A DNA stretch of 57,064 nt, taken from positions 1 through 57,064 of the forward strand of contig NZ_JANKZF010000032.1 in NCBI RefSeq assembly GCF_027568515.1, given 5' to 3'. The first letter of the stretch is position 1. Every line of letters begins with the position of its first letter. The position numbers were made by a program, and so were the translations under genes. Positions 42,230-51,751 of this stretch are shown in pieces. The stretch comes from Arthrobacter sp. HY1533 (GTDB lineage: Bacteria; Actinomycetota; Actinomycetes; Actinomycetales; Micrococcaceae). The notes under the pieces were generated by a model. The model did not search any database. It saw only the letters and a program-made list of their open reading frames with translations, and was not told where the DNA came from.

Positions 42230-43867
42230 TTATGCGTCGAGGTGGTGGCCTGAAAGTTGCGCCACCGCAGTCTGGAGTTGTGCAACGCCGGCCGCCACAT
42301 CGGTGAAGTGCAGGCGCAGCACGGGACGTCCATGGTCGGCCAGGACGGCGGCATCGCCTGCCGCCTGCGCGGCAATCAGCTCACCAAAGCTAAACGGTCG
42401 CTCCGGAATGGCCAAATCAGCCGCGGCGTCACCCGTAACCTGAAGGAACACGCCCACTGCGGGGCCGCCCTTGTGGAACTGGCCGGTGGAGTGCAGGAAG
42501 CGCGGTCCCCAGCCGAACGTCACGGGACGGGAGGTGGCCGCAGCCAGTTCGTCGCGGATGCCCGCCAGGGGTGCGTGTGCCAAGCGGTCCAGGTAGACCT
42601 GGACGCTCAGGTAGCCGTTGGCGCCCAGGGTGCCGTTCAGTGCCTGCAGCGCCTCGACGAGGGTCGAGGACCCCGCCAGCCACGCGGCGTCGGCATTGGC
42701 CGTGCGGACCTCAACGGCGCCATCGGTGAACAATGCCGGTGTTGCTGCGGGCGTTGCGTCCAGCAGGCCGCGTGCGGCCGACTTGGCCGCCTCGACGTCG
42801 GGCTGGTCGAAGGGGTTGATGCCCAGCAGGCGGCCGGCGACGGCGGTGGCAAATTCCCACACCATCATCTGCGCCCCGACTTCGCCGGAGATGCTGACCT
42901 CGTTCTCGCGCAGCTCAACCTCGGCCTCGGGTGCCACGAGGCGCACCACGAGCACGTCGGCGGCGCCGCCGGTCACCTCGGGGGAGCCGGGATCGGCCAC
43001 CACGGGCAGAACGCCGGTGCCCAGCTTGCCGGTGGACTCCGCGATGAGCTGTTCGGCCCAGTCAGCGAAGCCGACAATGCCGGAGCCCTCGTCAACAATC
43101 ACGATCTTGTCGCGCAGCGGGGAGGTGCCGCCGAGTGCCGCACCCAGGCGCAGGCCCACGTTGTCGGCGTCGTCGTCGCGCAGCATTTCGCCGGCTTCCT
43201 CGGCCGAATCCAGCAGTGCGGCTACATCCACGCCGGCCAGGCCGGAGGGGACCAGGCCGAACGCGGTCAGGCCGGAGTAGCGCCCGCCCACGTTGGGGTC
43301 AGCGTTGAAGACCTTGCGGTAGCCGGCTTCGCGTGCCGAGGCGTCCAGGGGTGAGCCCGGATCGGTCACGATGATGATGCGCGACTTCGCGTCGATGCCG
43401 GCTGCCGTGAACTCCTGCTCGAAGATGCGGCGCTGTGAGTCTGTTTCCAGGGTGGAGCCGGACTTGGAGGAGACCACAATGGCCGTGGTGGCCAGGCGGT
43501 CGCTGATGGCGGCACGGACCTGGTCGGGGTCGGTGCTGTCCAGCACGCCGAGTTCCACGCCTGCCGTGGCCGTGATGACCTCCGGAGCCAGCGAGGAGCC
43601 GCCCATGCCGCACAGCACGATGTGGTTGATGCCTTCGGCGTGCAGCTCATCGCGCAGGGCGTTGATGTCCGCAACCAGGGCCGCGGAGACCTCGGGGGCC
43701 TCGACCCAGCCCAGGCGGATGGCCGATTCGGCTTCGGCGTCGGGTCCCCAAAGGGTGGCGTCCTTGGCGAAGATGCGCGAGGCAACCTTGTCTTCGACGA
43801 GGGCGGGCAGGTGCGCCGCAGCTGCGGCCTGGGCGGCGCCTGTGGCCGCGAATCCGAGGGAAGTCAT
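42230..43867 (-). CDS. pgi: Glucose-6-phosphate isomerase
   Basis: A 545-residue Pgi of the divergent actinobacterial type, interconverting glucose 6-phosphate and fructose 6-phosphate. The sugar-isomerase signature VVSSKSGSTLETDSQRR (about 127-143) and LCGMGGSSLAPEV are clear, while the classical E. coli Pgi signatures are weak. The ATG at 43867 is preferred; it is 5 bases after the tal stop, with AGAGGG inside the end of tal. Placement in a pentose-phosphate operon lets fructose 6-phosphate from Tal/Tkt be recycled to Zwf. Confidence 0.93.
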   Translation of the reverse strand: MTSLGFAATGAAQAAAAAHLPALVEDKVASRIFAKDATLWGPDAEAESAIRLGWVEAPEVSAALVADINALRDELHAEGINHIVLCGMGGSSLAPEVITATAGVELGVLDSTDPDQVRAAISDRLATTAIVVSSKSGSTLETDSQRRIFEQEFTAAGIDAKSRIIIVTDPGSPLDASAREAGYRKVFNADPNVGGRYSGLTAFGLVPSGLAGVDVAALLDSAEEAGEMLRDDDADNVGLRLGAALGGTSPLRDKIVIVDEGSGIVGFADWAEQLIAESTGKLGTGVLPVVADPGSPEVTGGAADVLVVRLVAPEAEVELRENEVSISGEVGAQMMVWEFATAVAGRLLGINPFDQPDVEAAKSAARGLLDATPAATPALFTDGAVEVRTANADAAWLAGSSTLVEALQALNGTLGANGYLSVQVYLDRLAHAPLAGIRDELAAATSRPVTFGWGPRFLHSTGQFHKGGPAVGVFLQVTGDAAADLAIPERPFSFGELIAAQAAGDAAVLADHGRPVLRLHFTDVAAGVAQLQTAVAQLSGHHLDA

Positions 43868-43872
43868 GCCGT

Positions 43873-44994
43873 TCAGCCCTCTGCGCCGGCGGCGTCGAGT
43901 GCTTCCTGCACGTGGTTGAGCAGGTCCTTCCAGCTGGCGACGAACTTCTCCAGGCCTTCGGTTTCCAGGACGTTGACAACGTCGTTGTAGGAAACGCCGA
44001 GTGCTTCGAGCTGGTTCAGCAGCTCGTTGGACTCCGCGTAGGTGCCCGTGATGGTGTCGCCAGTGACCACGCCGTGGTCGAACGTTGCATCGAGGGTCTT
44101 TTCCGGCATGGTGTTGACCACGTTGGCGGCAACCAGTTCGGTCACGTACAGGGTGTCGGAGTAGGCGGGGTCCTTGACGCCGGTGGAGGCCCACAGGGGA
44201 CGCTGGGCCAGTGCGCCTGCTTCGGCCAGGACGGCCCAGCGCTCGGAGGCGAAGGTCTCCTCGAAGGCCTGGTAGGCCAGGCGTGCATTGGCCAGGCCGG
44301 CCTGGCCCTTGAGTGCCTTGGCTTCCTCGGTGCCGATGGCGTCGAGGCGCTTGTCGATTTCGGAGTCAACGCGGGAGATGAAGAAGGAGGCGACGGAGTG
44401 GATCTCGGCCAGGTTGTGCCCGTTGGCCTTGGCCAGCTCGATGCCGCTGATGAACGCGTTCATGACGGCGCGGTAGCGGTCAAGCGAGAAGATGAGCGTG
44501 ACGTTGACGCTGATGCCCTCGCCGATGGTCTTGGTGATGGCCTCGAGGCCCTCAAGGGTTGCCGGGATCTTGATGAGGACGTTCTTCTTGTCCACCTTGG
44601 CGTAGAGGCGCTTGGCTTCCTCGAAGGTGCCTTCGGTGTCCCAGGCCTTGCGGGGGTCAACTTCAATGGACACGCGGCCGTCGACGCCCTTGGAGGACTC
44701 GTAGATGCCGGCGAAGATGTCACAGCCGTCTGCAACGTCTGCCGTGGTGAGTTCGAAGACGGCGTCTTCGGCGTTGATGCCGGCGGCGGAGAACTTCTTC
44801 AGTTCCGGCTTGTAGTCATCGCTCTTGGTGATGGCTGCCTCGAAGATGCTGGGGTTGGTGGTCACGCCAACAACATTCTTTTCCGCGATCAGGGCGGTCA
44901 GGTTGCCGCTGCTGATGCGGCTGCGGGAGAGGTCGTCAAGCCAGATGGAAACACCTGCGGCGGAGAGTGCGGCGGTGGGCGTTGAATTGGTCAT
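43873..44994 (-). CDS. tal: Transaldolase
   Basis: A 373-residue transaldolase of the long TalB-like actinobacterial type, moving a dihydroxyacetone unit between sedoheptulose 7-phosphate and glyceraldehyde 3-phosphate. The Schiff-base Lys lies in VLIKIPAT (about 139-146). The N-terminal [13 protein letters not shown] and middle [14 protein letters not shown] match the family. AAAGGAAG precedes the ATG. A 201-base gap with two hairpins separates it from tkt, so tal and the genes after it may be expressed at a different level. Confidence 0.97.
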   Translation of the reverse strand: MTNSTPTAALSAAGVSIWLDDLSRSRISSGNLTALIAEKNVVGVTTNPSIFEAAITKSDDYKPELKKFSAAGINAEDAVFELTTADVADGCDIFAGIYESSKGVDGRVSIEVDPRKAWDTEGTFEEAKRLYAKVDKKNVLIKIPATLEGLEAITKTIGEGISVNVTLIFSLDRYRAVMNAFISGIELAKANGHNLAEIHSVASFFISRVDSEIDKRLDAIGTEEAKALKGQAGLANARLAYQAFEETFASERWAVLAEAGALAQRPLWASTGVKDPAYSDTLYVTELVAANVVNTMPEKTLDATFDHGVVTGDTITGTYAESNELLNQLEALGVSYNDVVNVLETEGLEKFVASWKDLLNHVQEALDAAGAEG

Positions 44995-45072
44995 TATTTG
45001 CTTCCTTTGGAGTCAAGGACCTTGAACTTTCGGCACTGTTTGCAACAGCGCCGCAGGCCAGGTGTTCTATTC

Positions 45073-45105
45073 CCGCTGCCGCGAAGGTGTCCTTCGCGGC
45101 TGCGG
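45073..45105 (-). other. Hairpin between tkt and tal
   Basis: GCCGCGAAGG (45078-45087) pairs with CCTTCGCGGC (45091-45100) around TGT, extended outward by CCGC/GCGG after a T-T mismatch. There is no T-tract on the minus strand. It may attenuate transcription or mark an mRNA processing point between tkt and tal. Confidence 0.6.
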
Positions 45106-45161
45106 CAACAAGGGGCTAAAGAAGAATGTCAGGCGGCGGGCTGCTGTCCGCCAGGGTGTTG

Positions 45162-45189
45162 CGCCCGGCAGCCTTGCTGCTGCCGGGCG
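45162..45189 (-). terminator. Hairpin directly after tkt
   Basis: CGCCCGGCAGC (45162-45172) pairs with GCTGCCGGGCG (45179-45189) around a 6-nt loop, 6 bases after the tkt stop. No T-tract follows on the minus strand, so termination would be partial at best. Confidence 0.6.
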
Positions 45190-45195
45190 GTGGCG

Positions 45196-47322
45196 CTAGG
45201 CGCGGGCTGCTGCCAGGGAGTCCTTGGCTGCGGCCGTGACGGCTGCGGTGGTGATGCCGAATTCCTCGAACAGGACCTTGTAGTCGGCGGAGGCGCCGAA
45301 GTGCTCCAGGGAGATGGAGCGGCCGGCGTCGCCGACGAACTCGCGCCAGCCCAGGGCCAGGCCGGCCTCGACGGAGACGCGGGCCTTGACGGCGGACGGC
45401 AGGACCTGCTCGCGGTACTCGGCGCCCTGGGCGTGGAACCATTCAACGCACGGCATGGAGACGACGCGTGCAGCGACGCCCTCGGCGGCCAGGGCCTCGC
45501 GGGCCTCAACAGCCAGCTGGACCTCGGAGCCGGTGGCGATGAGGATGACGTCGGGGGTGACCACGGCGCCGTCGGACACGGCCTCGGCCAGGACGTAGCC
45601 GCCCTTTTCAACCAGCTCGGCGGAGCCGAACTCGGTGGCCGTGGCCTCTCCCGCACCGCGGGTGTAGGTGGGGATGTTCTGGCGGGTCAGCACGATGCCG
45701 GCCGGGTTGTCGGTGGTTTCCAGGATCTTCTTCCAGGAAGCGGCAACCTCGTTGGCGTCGCCCGGGCGGACCACGTCAAGGCCCGGGATGGCGCGCAGGC
45801 TCGAGAGCTGCTCCACGGGCTGGTGCGTGGGGCCGTCCTCGCCGAGGCCGATTGAATCGTGCGTCCACACGTAGATGGACGGAACGCCCATGAGGGCCGA
45901 CAGGCGGATCGCGGGACGCTGGTAGTCGCTGAAGATCAGGAACGTGCCGGAGAACGCGCGGGTGGGGCCGCCCAGGTGGATGCCGTTGACGATGGAAGCC
46001 GCAGCGTGCTCGCGGATGCCGAAGTGCAGCACACGGCCGTAGGGGCCGCCGGACCAGGTGTCGGTCTGCTTGGAGGCGGGCACGAACGAGCCGGAGCCCT
46101 CGATGGTGGTGTTGTTCGAGCCGGCGAGGTCGCAGGAGCCGCCCCACAGTTCGGGCAGCACGCCGCCAATGGCGTTCAGGACCTTGCCGGAGGCAACACG
46201 GGTGGAAACATCCTTGCCGCCTTCGAAGACGGGCAGGTTCTCCTCCCAGGCAGCCGGCAGTTCCTTCTTTTCGATGCGTCCCAGCAGGGCTGCGTTGTCC
46301 GGGTTGGCGGACTTCCATGCCTCGAAGCCGGTGTTCCACTCATCGTGGGCTGCGGCGCCGCGGGCGACGAGTTCGCGGGTGTGCTCCAGGACCTTGGGCT
46401 CAACGGCGAAGTTCTGCTCGGGGTCGAAGCCCAGGACTTCCTTCAGCGCTGCAACTTCGGCGCCGCCCAGTGCCGAGCCGTGGATGGCGCCGGTGTTCTG
46501 CTTCTTGGGGGAGGGGTAGCCGATGATGGTGCGCAGCGAGATGAGCGAGGGCTTGGTGGTCTCGGCCTTGGCTGCTGCAAGGGCTGCGTGCAGCTCTGCG
46601 ACGTCCTCGACGTATTCGCCGGTCTTGGTCCAGTCCACGCGCTGCACGTGCCAGCCGTAGGACTCGTAGCGCTTGAGCACGTCTTCGGAGAAGGCGATGT
46701 TGGTGTCGTCTTCAATGGAGATGTGGTTGGAGTCGTACACAACAACCATGTTGCCCAGTTCCTGGTGGCCGGCAAGGCTGGAGGCCTCGCTGGTGACGCC
46801 TTCCTGCAGGTCGCCGTCGGAGGCGATGACCCAGACCGTGTGGTCGAAGGGGCTCGTGCCGGGTGCGGCGTCGGGGTCCATGAGGCCGCGCATGCGGCGC
46901 TGCGAGTAGGCGAAGCCGACGGCCGAGGCCAGGCCCTGGCCCAGCGGCCCGGTGGTGATCTCCACGCCGGCCGTGTGCTTGTACTCGGGGTGGCCCGGTG
47001 TCAGGGAGCCCCAGGTGCGCAGGGCTTCAAGGTCGGAAAGCTCCAGGCCGTAGCCGGACAGGAACAGCTGCACGTAAAGTGTCAGCGAGGTGTGTCCGGG
47101 GGACAGGATGAAGCGGTCGCGGCCCAGCCAGTCCGGGTTTTTCGGATCGATGCGCATGACCTTCTGGAACAGCAGGTATGCGGCCGGGGCGAGCGACATG
47201 GCGGTCCCGGGGTGGCCGTTGCCAACCTTTTCAACTGCGTCGGCGGCCAGAATGCGGGCGGTGTCCACTGCGCGCTGGTCGTCTGCGGTCCACGTGAATG
47301 CGGGTATTGCGAAGTTTGACAC
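45196..47322 (-). CDS. tkt: Transketolase
   Basis: A 708-residue thiamine-diphosphate enzyme moving two-carbon units in the non-oxidative pentose-phosphate pathway. The N-domain has [13 protein letters not shown] and the ThDP motif ASDGDLQEG through VVYDSN; the middle domain has [16 protein letters not shown]. The GTG at 47322 (reading MSNFAIPAF) is chosen because GAGAGGGA lies about 8 bases upstream and homologues start here; ATGs at 47346 and 47376 would add 8 or 18 residues without a ribosome-binding site. It is the first gene of the minus-strand operon and has its own promoter. Confidence 0.97.
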   Translation of the reverse strand: MSNFAIPAFTWTADDQRAVDTARILAADAVEKVGNGHPGTAMSLAPAAYLLFQKVMRIDPKNPDWLGRDRFILSPGHTSLTLYVQLFLSGYGLELSDLEALRTWGSLTPGHPEYKHTAGVEITTGPLGQGLASAVGFAYSQRRMRGLMDPDAAPGTSPFDHTVWVIASDGDLQEGVTSEASSLAGHQELGNMVVVYDSNHISIEDDTNIAFSEDVLKRYESYGWHVQRVDWTKTGEYVEDVAELHAALAAAKAETTKPSLISLRTIIGYPSPKKQNTGAIHGSALGGAEVAALKEVLGFDPEQNFAVEPKVLEHTRELVARGAAAHDEWNTGFEAWKSANPDNAALLGRIEKKELPAAWEENLPVFEGGKDVSTRVASGKVLNAIGGVLPELWGGSCDLAGSNNTTIEGSGSFVPASKQTDTWSGGPYGRVLHFGIREHAAASIVNGIHLGGPTRAFSGTFLIFSDYQRPAIRLSALMGVPSIYVWTHDSIGLGEDGPTHQPVEQLSSLRAIPGLDVVRPGDANEVAASWKKILETTDNPAGIVLTRQNIPTYTRGAGEATATEFGSAELVEKGGYVLAEAVSDGAVVTPDVILIATGSEVQLAVEAREALAAEGVAARVVSMPCVEWFHAQGAEYREQVLPSAVKARVSVEAGLALGWREFVGDAGRSISLEHFGASADYKVLFEEFGITTAAVTAAAKDSLAAARA

Positions 47323-47491
47323 TGACAGGTCCCTCTCGTTGGGCATAAACAAATCTTTTGCAGGGCTGGCATCCAAAAGTCCGGCGATTGCCGGCAGGAC
47401 GGCCTGTTTCCGGGCCCTGCACCGGGTGCAGCTGCAATTCGTAAGGTTTAGGCCTGAAGGGCCGGGAATTTAGGTGTCCCGAATCCAGGTA

Positions 47492-47520
47492 TTTCTAAAG
47501 CTACACGAATTGGCCTGCAA
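47492..47520 (-). promoter_or_regulatory. tkt operon promoter
   Basis: On the minus strand TTGCAG (47520-47515) and TAGAAA (47497-47492) are 17 bases apart. Transcription would begin near 47485, giving a ~160-nt leader before the tkt GTG. Confidence 0.55.
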
Positions 47521-47577
47521 GCGTGATTGGTTTTCACATGGTGAGAAGCCACGTGTCACTGCTTGACTTATGGCCTT

Positions 47578-47608
47578 TTGGTGCTGGGCGGCCGCGAACC
47601 GGTATGAT
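47578..47608 (+). promoter_or_regulatory. Possible ctaB promoter
   Basis: TATGAT at 47603-47608 is a good -10. TTGGTG at 47578-47583 (19-base spacer) is a weak -35; TTGACT at 47563-47568 is closer to consensus but too far away. The leader to the ATG would be about 100 nt. Confidence 0.4.
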
Positions 47609-47714
47609 AAGTGAAGCCGTGCCCGACGTGATTGCCCGCCCCGAAAAGGTGCGGAATGTTGCGCCGCATGAACCACATGCGTCGAGGCAGCGGCGCCGAA
47701 CCAACAGATGAAAC

Positions 47715-48689
47715 ATGGTGACAAAACCCGTGAGTGCAACGCATGCCCCGACCGCCGATACTTCGCCGAACCGGTCCATTGGTTTTTCGGAGAAGGCAAA
47801 GGGCTACCTGGCCCTGACCAAGCCCCGGGTTGTGGAACTCCTCCTGGTGACCACCCTGCCCACCATGTTCTACGCGCACGGCTATGCCGGCAACAGCGGC
47901 GTGCCCAGCCTGTGGCTCATGTTCGCCACGATGGTGGGCGGCGCGCTGGCAGCAGGCGCATCGGGGGCCTTCAACTGCTACATTGACCGTGACATTGACA
48001 AAGTGATGCACCGCACCTCCAAGCGCCCCTTGGTGACCGGTGTGATTACGCCGCGTGAAGCACTGGTGTTCTCCTGGGTCCTCACGGTCCTGGCCGTGGC
48101 CCTGCTCTGGAGCATCAACCCGCTGACGGGCATGCTCGGCATCGGCGCCATCTTCCTCTACGTGGTGGTTTACTCGCTGATCCTCAAGCGCCGCACCACG
48201 CAGAACATCGTCTGGGGTGGCGCAGCGGGCTGCATGCCCGTGCTGATCGCCTGGGCCGCCGTGACCAACACCGTCCAGTGGCCGGCCGTGATCCTGTTCA
48301 TGATCATCTTCCTGTGGACGCCCCCGCACTACTGGCCCCTGTCCATGCGCTACGGCGACGATTACAACGCCGTCAACGTCCCCATGCTCGGTGCCGTTGC
48401 CGGTTCACGCACGGTGGCCGTGCAGGTTGTCCTGTACACCTGGGCCATGGTTGCCTGCTCGCTGCTCATGGTTCCGCTGGGCGGCGCGGGCATTGTCTAC
48501 ACCGTCACCACGGCCGCGGCCGGCGCCTGGTTCCTGTTCGAGGCCCACAAGCTGTACAACAACTCCAAGAAGGACCTCGTCACCAAGAAGAACGCCATGA
48601 AGGTCTTCCACGCCTCCATCACGTACCTGACCCTGGTGTTCCTGTCACTGGCCGTGGATCCCTTCGTGGGTTCCGCCCTGATGGGCTAG
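47715..48689 (+). CDS. ctaB: Protoheme IX farnesyltransferase (heme O synthase)
   Basis: A 324-residue polytopic UbiA-family prenyltransferase that farnesylates heme b to heme O for cytochrome oxidase. The Mg-pyrophosphate motif is NCYIDRDID (87-95), followed by HRTSKRP; the second Asp-rich loop is at [11 protein letters not shown]. About nine membrane helices are expected. The first ~30 residues are a polar cytoplasmic arm. It is divergent from tkt and converges with ctaA, which performs the next step. Confidence 0.95.
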   Translation: MVTKPVSATHAPTADTSPNRSIGFSEKAKGYLALTKPRVVELLLVTTLPTMFYAHGYAGNSGVPSLWLMFATMVGGALAAGASGAFNCYIDRDIDKVMHRTSKRPLVTGVITPREALVFSWVLTVLAVALLWSINPLTGMLGIGAIFLYVVVYSLILKRRTTQNIVWGGAAGCMPVLIAWAAVTNTVQWPAVILFMIIFLWTPPHYWPLSMRYGDDYNAVNVPMLGAVAGSRTVAVQVVLYTWAMVACSLLMVPLGGAGIVYTVTTAAAGAWFLFEAHKLYNNSKKDLVTKKNAMKVFHASITYLTLVFLSLAVDPFVGSALMG

Positions 48690-48795
48690 TTTTCCCCAAG
48701 CACGACGCCGGCCGGTGCCTCCCACACGGGAGTCGCCGGCCGCTGTGGTTAAGCCGGGCCCTGCCCGCGCCTCGTGGTGCCCCAGGCGCACAAAA

Positions 48796-48832
48796 GCGGC
48801 CGGCCACCTTCTGCGTGAAGGTGGCCGGCCGC
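48796..48832. terminator. Terminator between ctaB and ctaA
   Basis: A perfect 16-bp stem (48796-48811 with 48817-48832) has a 5-nt loop. On the minus strand it is followed by TTTTGTG, serving ctaA. A second, imperfect hairpin at about 48708-48743 lies nearer the ctaB end. The rest of the 184-base gap is empty. Confidence 0.85.
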
Positions 48833-48873
48833 CGTCATCCATGTGCCGGGGAGTGTTCCCCGGGGAGCCGCAG

Positions 48874-49836
48874 CTAGGAGGCTGCCACGCCGTCCCGGCC
48901 GCGGCGCATGGCCACATCGATGATGTTCGTGCCCACCGTCAGCATGAGCGAGGCACCCAGCATGTGCACGATCACCAGCAGGATCGGGATGCCCGTGAAG
49001 TACTGCCAGTAGCCAATGAAGCCCTGCAACAGCACCGAGGCGAACAGGAGCAGGGCGGCGCTGCGCATCATGTCGCCGCGGCCCTTCTTCCACAGCAGGA
49101 TAACCAGCAGCAGCGACACAGCTACGAGCACGTAGACGGGGGCGGCATGCAGGCGCGTGGCCAGGTATCCGTCGAGCTGCATGCGCGGCGAGGTGGAGTC
49201 GCCCGAGTGCGGCCCGGAGCCGGTGACCAGGGTGCCCAGCATCACGGCCAGGTAGGTGGCCACGGCGGCAATGACGCTGAGCCGGCGGATCCAGGGAGAG
49301 GCGCGCGGCACGTCCACGGGGGAGGATGCGCCGGTGCGCCCATAGGTGCGGTTCACCAGCAGCATGGAGACCACCACGAGCCCGGCCGACACCAGGAAAT
49401 GCAGGCTCACCACATACGGGTTCAGGCCGCTCAGCACAGTGATGCCGCCAATCACGGCCTGGGCAGGAATCACGGCCAGCAGGCCGAAGGCCAGCCAGAA
49501 CAAGTCGCGGCGCTCCTTGCGCATGTTCCACAGCATGACCAGCAGGGCCAGTCCCACGGCGGCCAGGGCGAAGGTCAGCGTGCGGTTGGCGAACTCAATG
49601 AAGCCATGGATGCCCATGGCCGGGGTGTTCGTCAGCGACTCGGCCGTGCACTTGGGCCAGGTGGGGCAACCCAGGCCGGAGCCGGTCACACGCACCACGC
49701 CACCGGAGACGATCAGCACGCCCTGGCCAATGAGCGAGGCCATTGACAGGCGGCGGATGGCCGGGGTGATGGAGGTTGGCAGTTTTTCAACAAACCTGCG
49801 CAACGGCTTGTCCATGGCGGGGCTGCTTTGACTCAC
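48874..49836 (-). CDS. ctaA: Heme A synthase
   Basis: A 320-residue membrane protein oxidising the heme O methyl group to formyl. Two related four-helix halves are recognisable. The first has RVTGSGLGCPTWPKC with the conserved Cys pair, then HGFIEFANRTLT; the second has HAAPVYVLVAV and VIVHMLGASLML with His ligands. GTG at 49836 is preferred because GAGAGG lies 10 bases before it; ATG at 49815 is an alternative. It directly follows the two-gene ABC transporter, overlapping or abutting its permease gene, so the three are co-transcribed. Confidence 0.93.
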   Translation of the reverse strand: MSQSSPAMDKPLRRFVEKLPTSITPAIRRLSMASLIGQGVLIVSGGVVRVTGSGLGCPTWPKCTAESLTNTPAMGIHGFIEFANRTLTFALAAVGLALLVMLWNMRKERRDLFWLAFGLLAVIPAQAVIGGITVLSGLNPYVVSLHFLVSAGLVVVSMLLVNRTYGRTGASSPVDVPRASPWIRRLSVIAAVATYLAVMLGTLVTGSGPHSGDSTSPRMQLDGYLATRLHAAPVYVLVAVSLLLVILLWKKGRGDMMRSAALLLFASVLLQGFIGYWQYFTGIPILLVIVHMLGASLMLTVGTNIIDVAMRRGRDGVAAS

Positions 49837-49850
49837 TTCGGTGATGCCTC

Positions 49851-50621
49851 TCAATTCCATTTGAACCACTTGATGGCGGCGGCGGCGGATGCCACCGTCC
49901 AGGCCAGCAAAACTGTCAGGCCCCAAACATCGAGCCTGCTTTCCAGCAGCGCCGCACGCATGAGGTTGCCCAGGGCGCCGGAGGGCAGCCACTCGACAAG
50001 GCCCTCGAGGGCGCTGGAGAACTTGCCTGCCGGCAGCACGATCCCGCCCACGGCGGCAAAGAGAATCCAGCCCAGGTTGGTGATGGCCAGGGTGGCCTCG
50101 GGCCGGACGGTGCCGGCGATCAGCAGGCCAAGGGCGGTGAACGCGGCCGCGCCGAGGACCAGCAGGGGGATGCCCAGCAGGACCCCGGCCAGCGGCGGGC
50201 GCCAGCCCAGGAACAGGGCAACGGTGGAGATCAGCACCACCTGCAGGCCCAGGGCCGCCAGTACGGCGATGGCCTTGCCGGCGATCAGGCCGCCCTTGCC
50301 CAGCGGCGTGGTGGACATGAACCGCAATACGCCGTAGCGGCGGTCAAAGCCGGTGGCGATGCCCTGGCCCGTGAAGGCTGTGGACAGTGCGCACAGTGCC
50401 AGGATGCCGGGGGTGGCCAGTGCCACGCGGGAGTGGCCCATGCCGTCGAGCAGCGGCGTGGCCGTCAGGGCCAGCAGGCCCAGCAGTGGCATGACCACCA
50501 TGAGGACCAGTTGCTCGCCGTTGCGGAGCATGGTGCCGGTCTCGTAGCGGCCCTGGTTCAGGATGCGCCGGGCAAGGGTTGCAGGGCGCGCGGGAGCGGC
50601 GCCGTGAAAGAGCGAGGTCAT
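49851..50621 (-). CDS. ABC transporter permease (ABC-2 type)
   Basis: A 256-residue membrane protein with about six hydrophobic helices, no periplasmic domain, and an ABC-2-type layout (YETGTMLRNGEQLVLMVVMP near the start; RYGVLRFMSTTPLGKGGLIAGKAIAV in the middle). It pairs with the ATPase gene upstream, overlapping it by four bases. The same arrangement beside ctaA and sufR is seen in other actinobacteria, including mycobacteria. The substrate is unknown; a link to heme or iron handling is only suggested by context. Confidence 0.88.
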   Translation of the reverse strand: MTSLFHGAAPARPATLARRILNQGRYETGTMLRNGEQLVLMVVMPLLGLLALTATPLLDGMGHSRVALATPGILALCALSTAFTGQGIATGFDRRYGVLRFMSTTPLGKGGLIAGKAIAVLAALGLQVVLISTVALFLGWRPPLAGVLLGIPLLVLGAAAFTALGLLIAGTVRPEATLAITNLGWILFAAVGGIVLPAGKFSSALEGLVEWLPSGALGNLMRAALLESRLDVWGLTVLLAWTVASAAAAIKWFKWN

Positions 50622-51598
50622 GAAATACCCAGGGCTTCCTGTTCGTTGGCGGAGCCGGCGGCAATCGCCAGGAACACGTCCTCCAGTGACTGGGAGGCCA
50701 GGTGGACCGAGGTGGGCATGGCCGCGTTGGCCTCGCACCAGGCGCCGAAGCGGGCAAGGTCGGCCGGTTCCAGCGAACCGGCCAGGCTGTAGCTGCCCGG
50801 CCGGGTTTCCGTGCACTCCAGGCCGGGGCGGCGCAGTTCCGTGACGTCCAGTCCGGCGGTGGCCTGGAAGGTCATGGTGCGGTGTGCCATGGCGGCCGTG
50901 GACGTCTCCAGCAGTTCCTGCACGGTGCCCTCGGCCACGGACTCGCCCTTGTCCACGATGTAGACGTAGTCGGCCAGGCGCTGGGCGTCGTCGAGCAGGT
51001 GGGTCGTGAGGATGATGGCCTTGCCGGCGTCGCGCAATTCGCGGATCAGCTCGAACACCATGATGCGCGACTGGGGGTCCAGCCCGGCGCTGGGCTCGTC
51101 CAGGAACAGCACGTCCGGATTGCCCAGCAGGCTTGCGGCAAGGGCCACACGCTGCTTTTGGCCGCCGGAAAGTCGGCGGATGGTGGTGTCGGAGAACTCG
51201 GCGATGCCGAGCCTGTCCACGAGCGCGTCCACGCTCAGGGGGTTCTCGTAGAGCCCGGCCACGTGGCGCAGCAGGGCGACGGGCCGGGCCGACGGCGGCA
51301 GTCCGCCGTCCTGCAGCATGACACCCACCCTGGCCCGGAGCTCCGCGCCGGCATTCCGGGGGTCCTGGCCGAGCAGGGAAACAGTGCCGCCGGTGCGGTC
51401 CTGCAATCCTTGCGCGCACTCGATGGTGGTGGTCTTGCCGGCGCCATTGGCGCCGAGAAGTGCTGTGACTGCACCAAAATGGGCGGTCAGGTTAATGTTG
51501 GATACAACGCGTTTCATCCGGCCGTCCAGCGCCGGCAGGGGCCCCACGTCCTTGATGAGCCCGGTGATCTCCAAGGCAGGGGCAAGTGTCTTTGTCAC
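50618..51598 (-). CDS. ABC transporter ATP-binding protein
   Basis: A 326-residue ATPase. Walker A is LGANGAGKTT (about 48-57), the signature LSGGQKQR, Walker B VLFLDEPSAGLD, and the switch His LTTHLLDD. Past the ATPase core, about 100 C-terminal residues form an extra domain typical of this ABC-2 subgroup. It is the first gene of the minus-strand ATPase-permease-ctaA operon and diverges from sufR across a ~150-base gap holding an iron-box-like site. Confidence 0.9.
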   Translation of the reverse strand: MTKTLAPALEITGLIKDVGPLPALDGRMKRVVSNINLTAHFGAVTALLGANGAGKTTTIECAQGLQDRTGGTVSLLGQDPRNAGAELRARVGVMLQDGGLPPSARPVALLRHVAGLYENPLSVDALVDRLGIAEFSDTTIRRLSGGQKQRVALAASLLGNPDVLFLDEPSAGLDPQSRIMVFELIRELRDAGKAIILTTHLLDDAQRLADYVYIVDKGESVAEGTVQELLETSTAAMAHRTMTFQATAGLDVTELRRPGLECTETRPGSYSLAGSLEPADLARFGAWCEANAAMPTSVHLASQSLEDVFLAIAAGSANEQEALGIS

Positions 51599-51656
51599 GC
51601 GGCCATTGTACGCGACCGACTTGGGTGTTTCCCCCGGCCGGGGGCCCTGCCGCGAA

Positions 51657-51675
51657 CGTGGGTAGGCTCACCTTA
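51657..51675. promoter_or_regulatory. DtxR/IdeR-type iron box candidate
   Basis: The 19 bases match the Streptomyces-type iron box (TTAGGTTAGGCTCACCTAA) at 14 positions, including the whole TAGGCTCACCT core. The site lies in the divergent gap between the ABC ATPase and sufR, so it could control either or both. Confidence 0.5.
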
Positions 51676-51714
51676 GTGGAAGCGCGCGGCTAATTACGGC
51701 ATACTTGTCTTGTC

Positions 51715-51742
51715 TAATGTTGTGTGTTATTTCGATTGTGTG
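51715..51742 (+). promoter_or_regulatory. sufR promoter/leader with direct repeats
   Basis: TAATGT at 51715-51720 could be the -10. TTGTGTG occurs at 51720-51726 and again at 51736-51742, a 16-base spacing, just before the ribosome-binding site. These repeats could be an operator, possibly for SufR itself; no such site is proven. Confidence 0.35.
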
Positions 51743-51751
51743 GAGGTGTCA

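Larger units (their letters stand above)
47323..47714. other. Divergent tkt-ctaB intergenic region
   Basis: This 392-base stretch without a gene holds the tkt promoter and its ~160-nt leader, then the ctaB promoter. The leader contains a dyad at 47417-47431 (CTGCACC/GGTGCAG) beside a GGCCT/AGGGCC pair. No coding potential, tRNA or known riboswitch motif was recognised. Confidence 0.6.

Noticed and set aside
45859-47319. 486-codon plus-strand frame opposite tkt
   Set aside because: The minus-strand transketolase is certain and the opposite frame has no recognisable domain.
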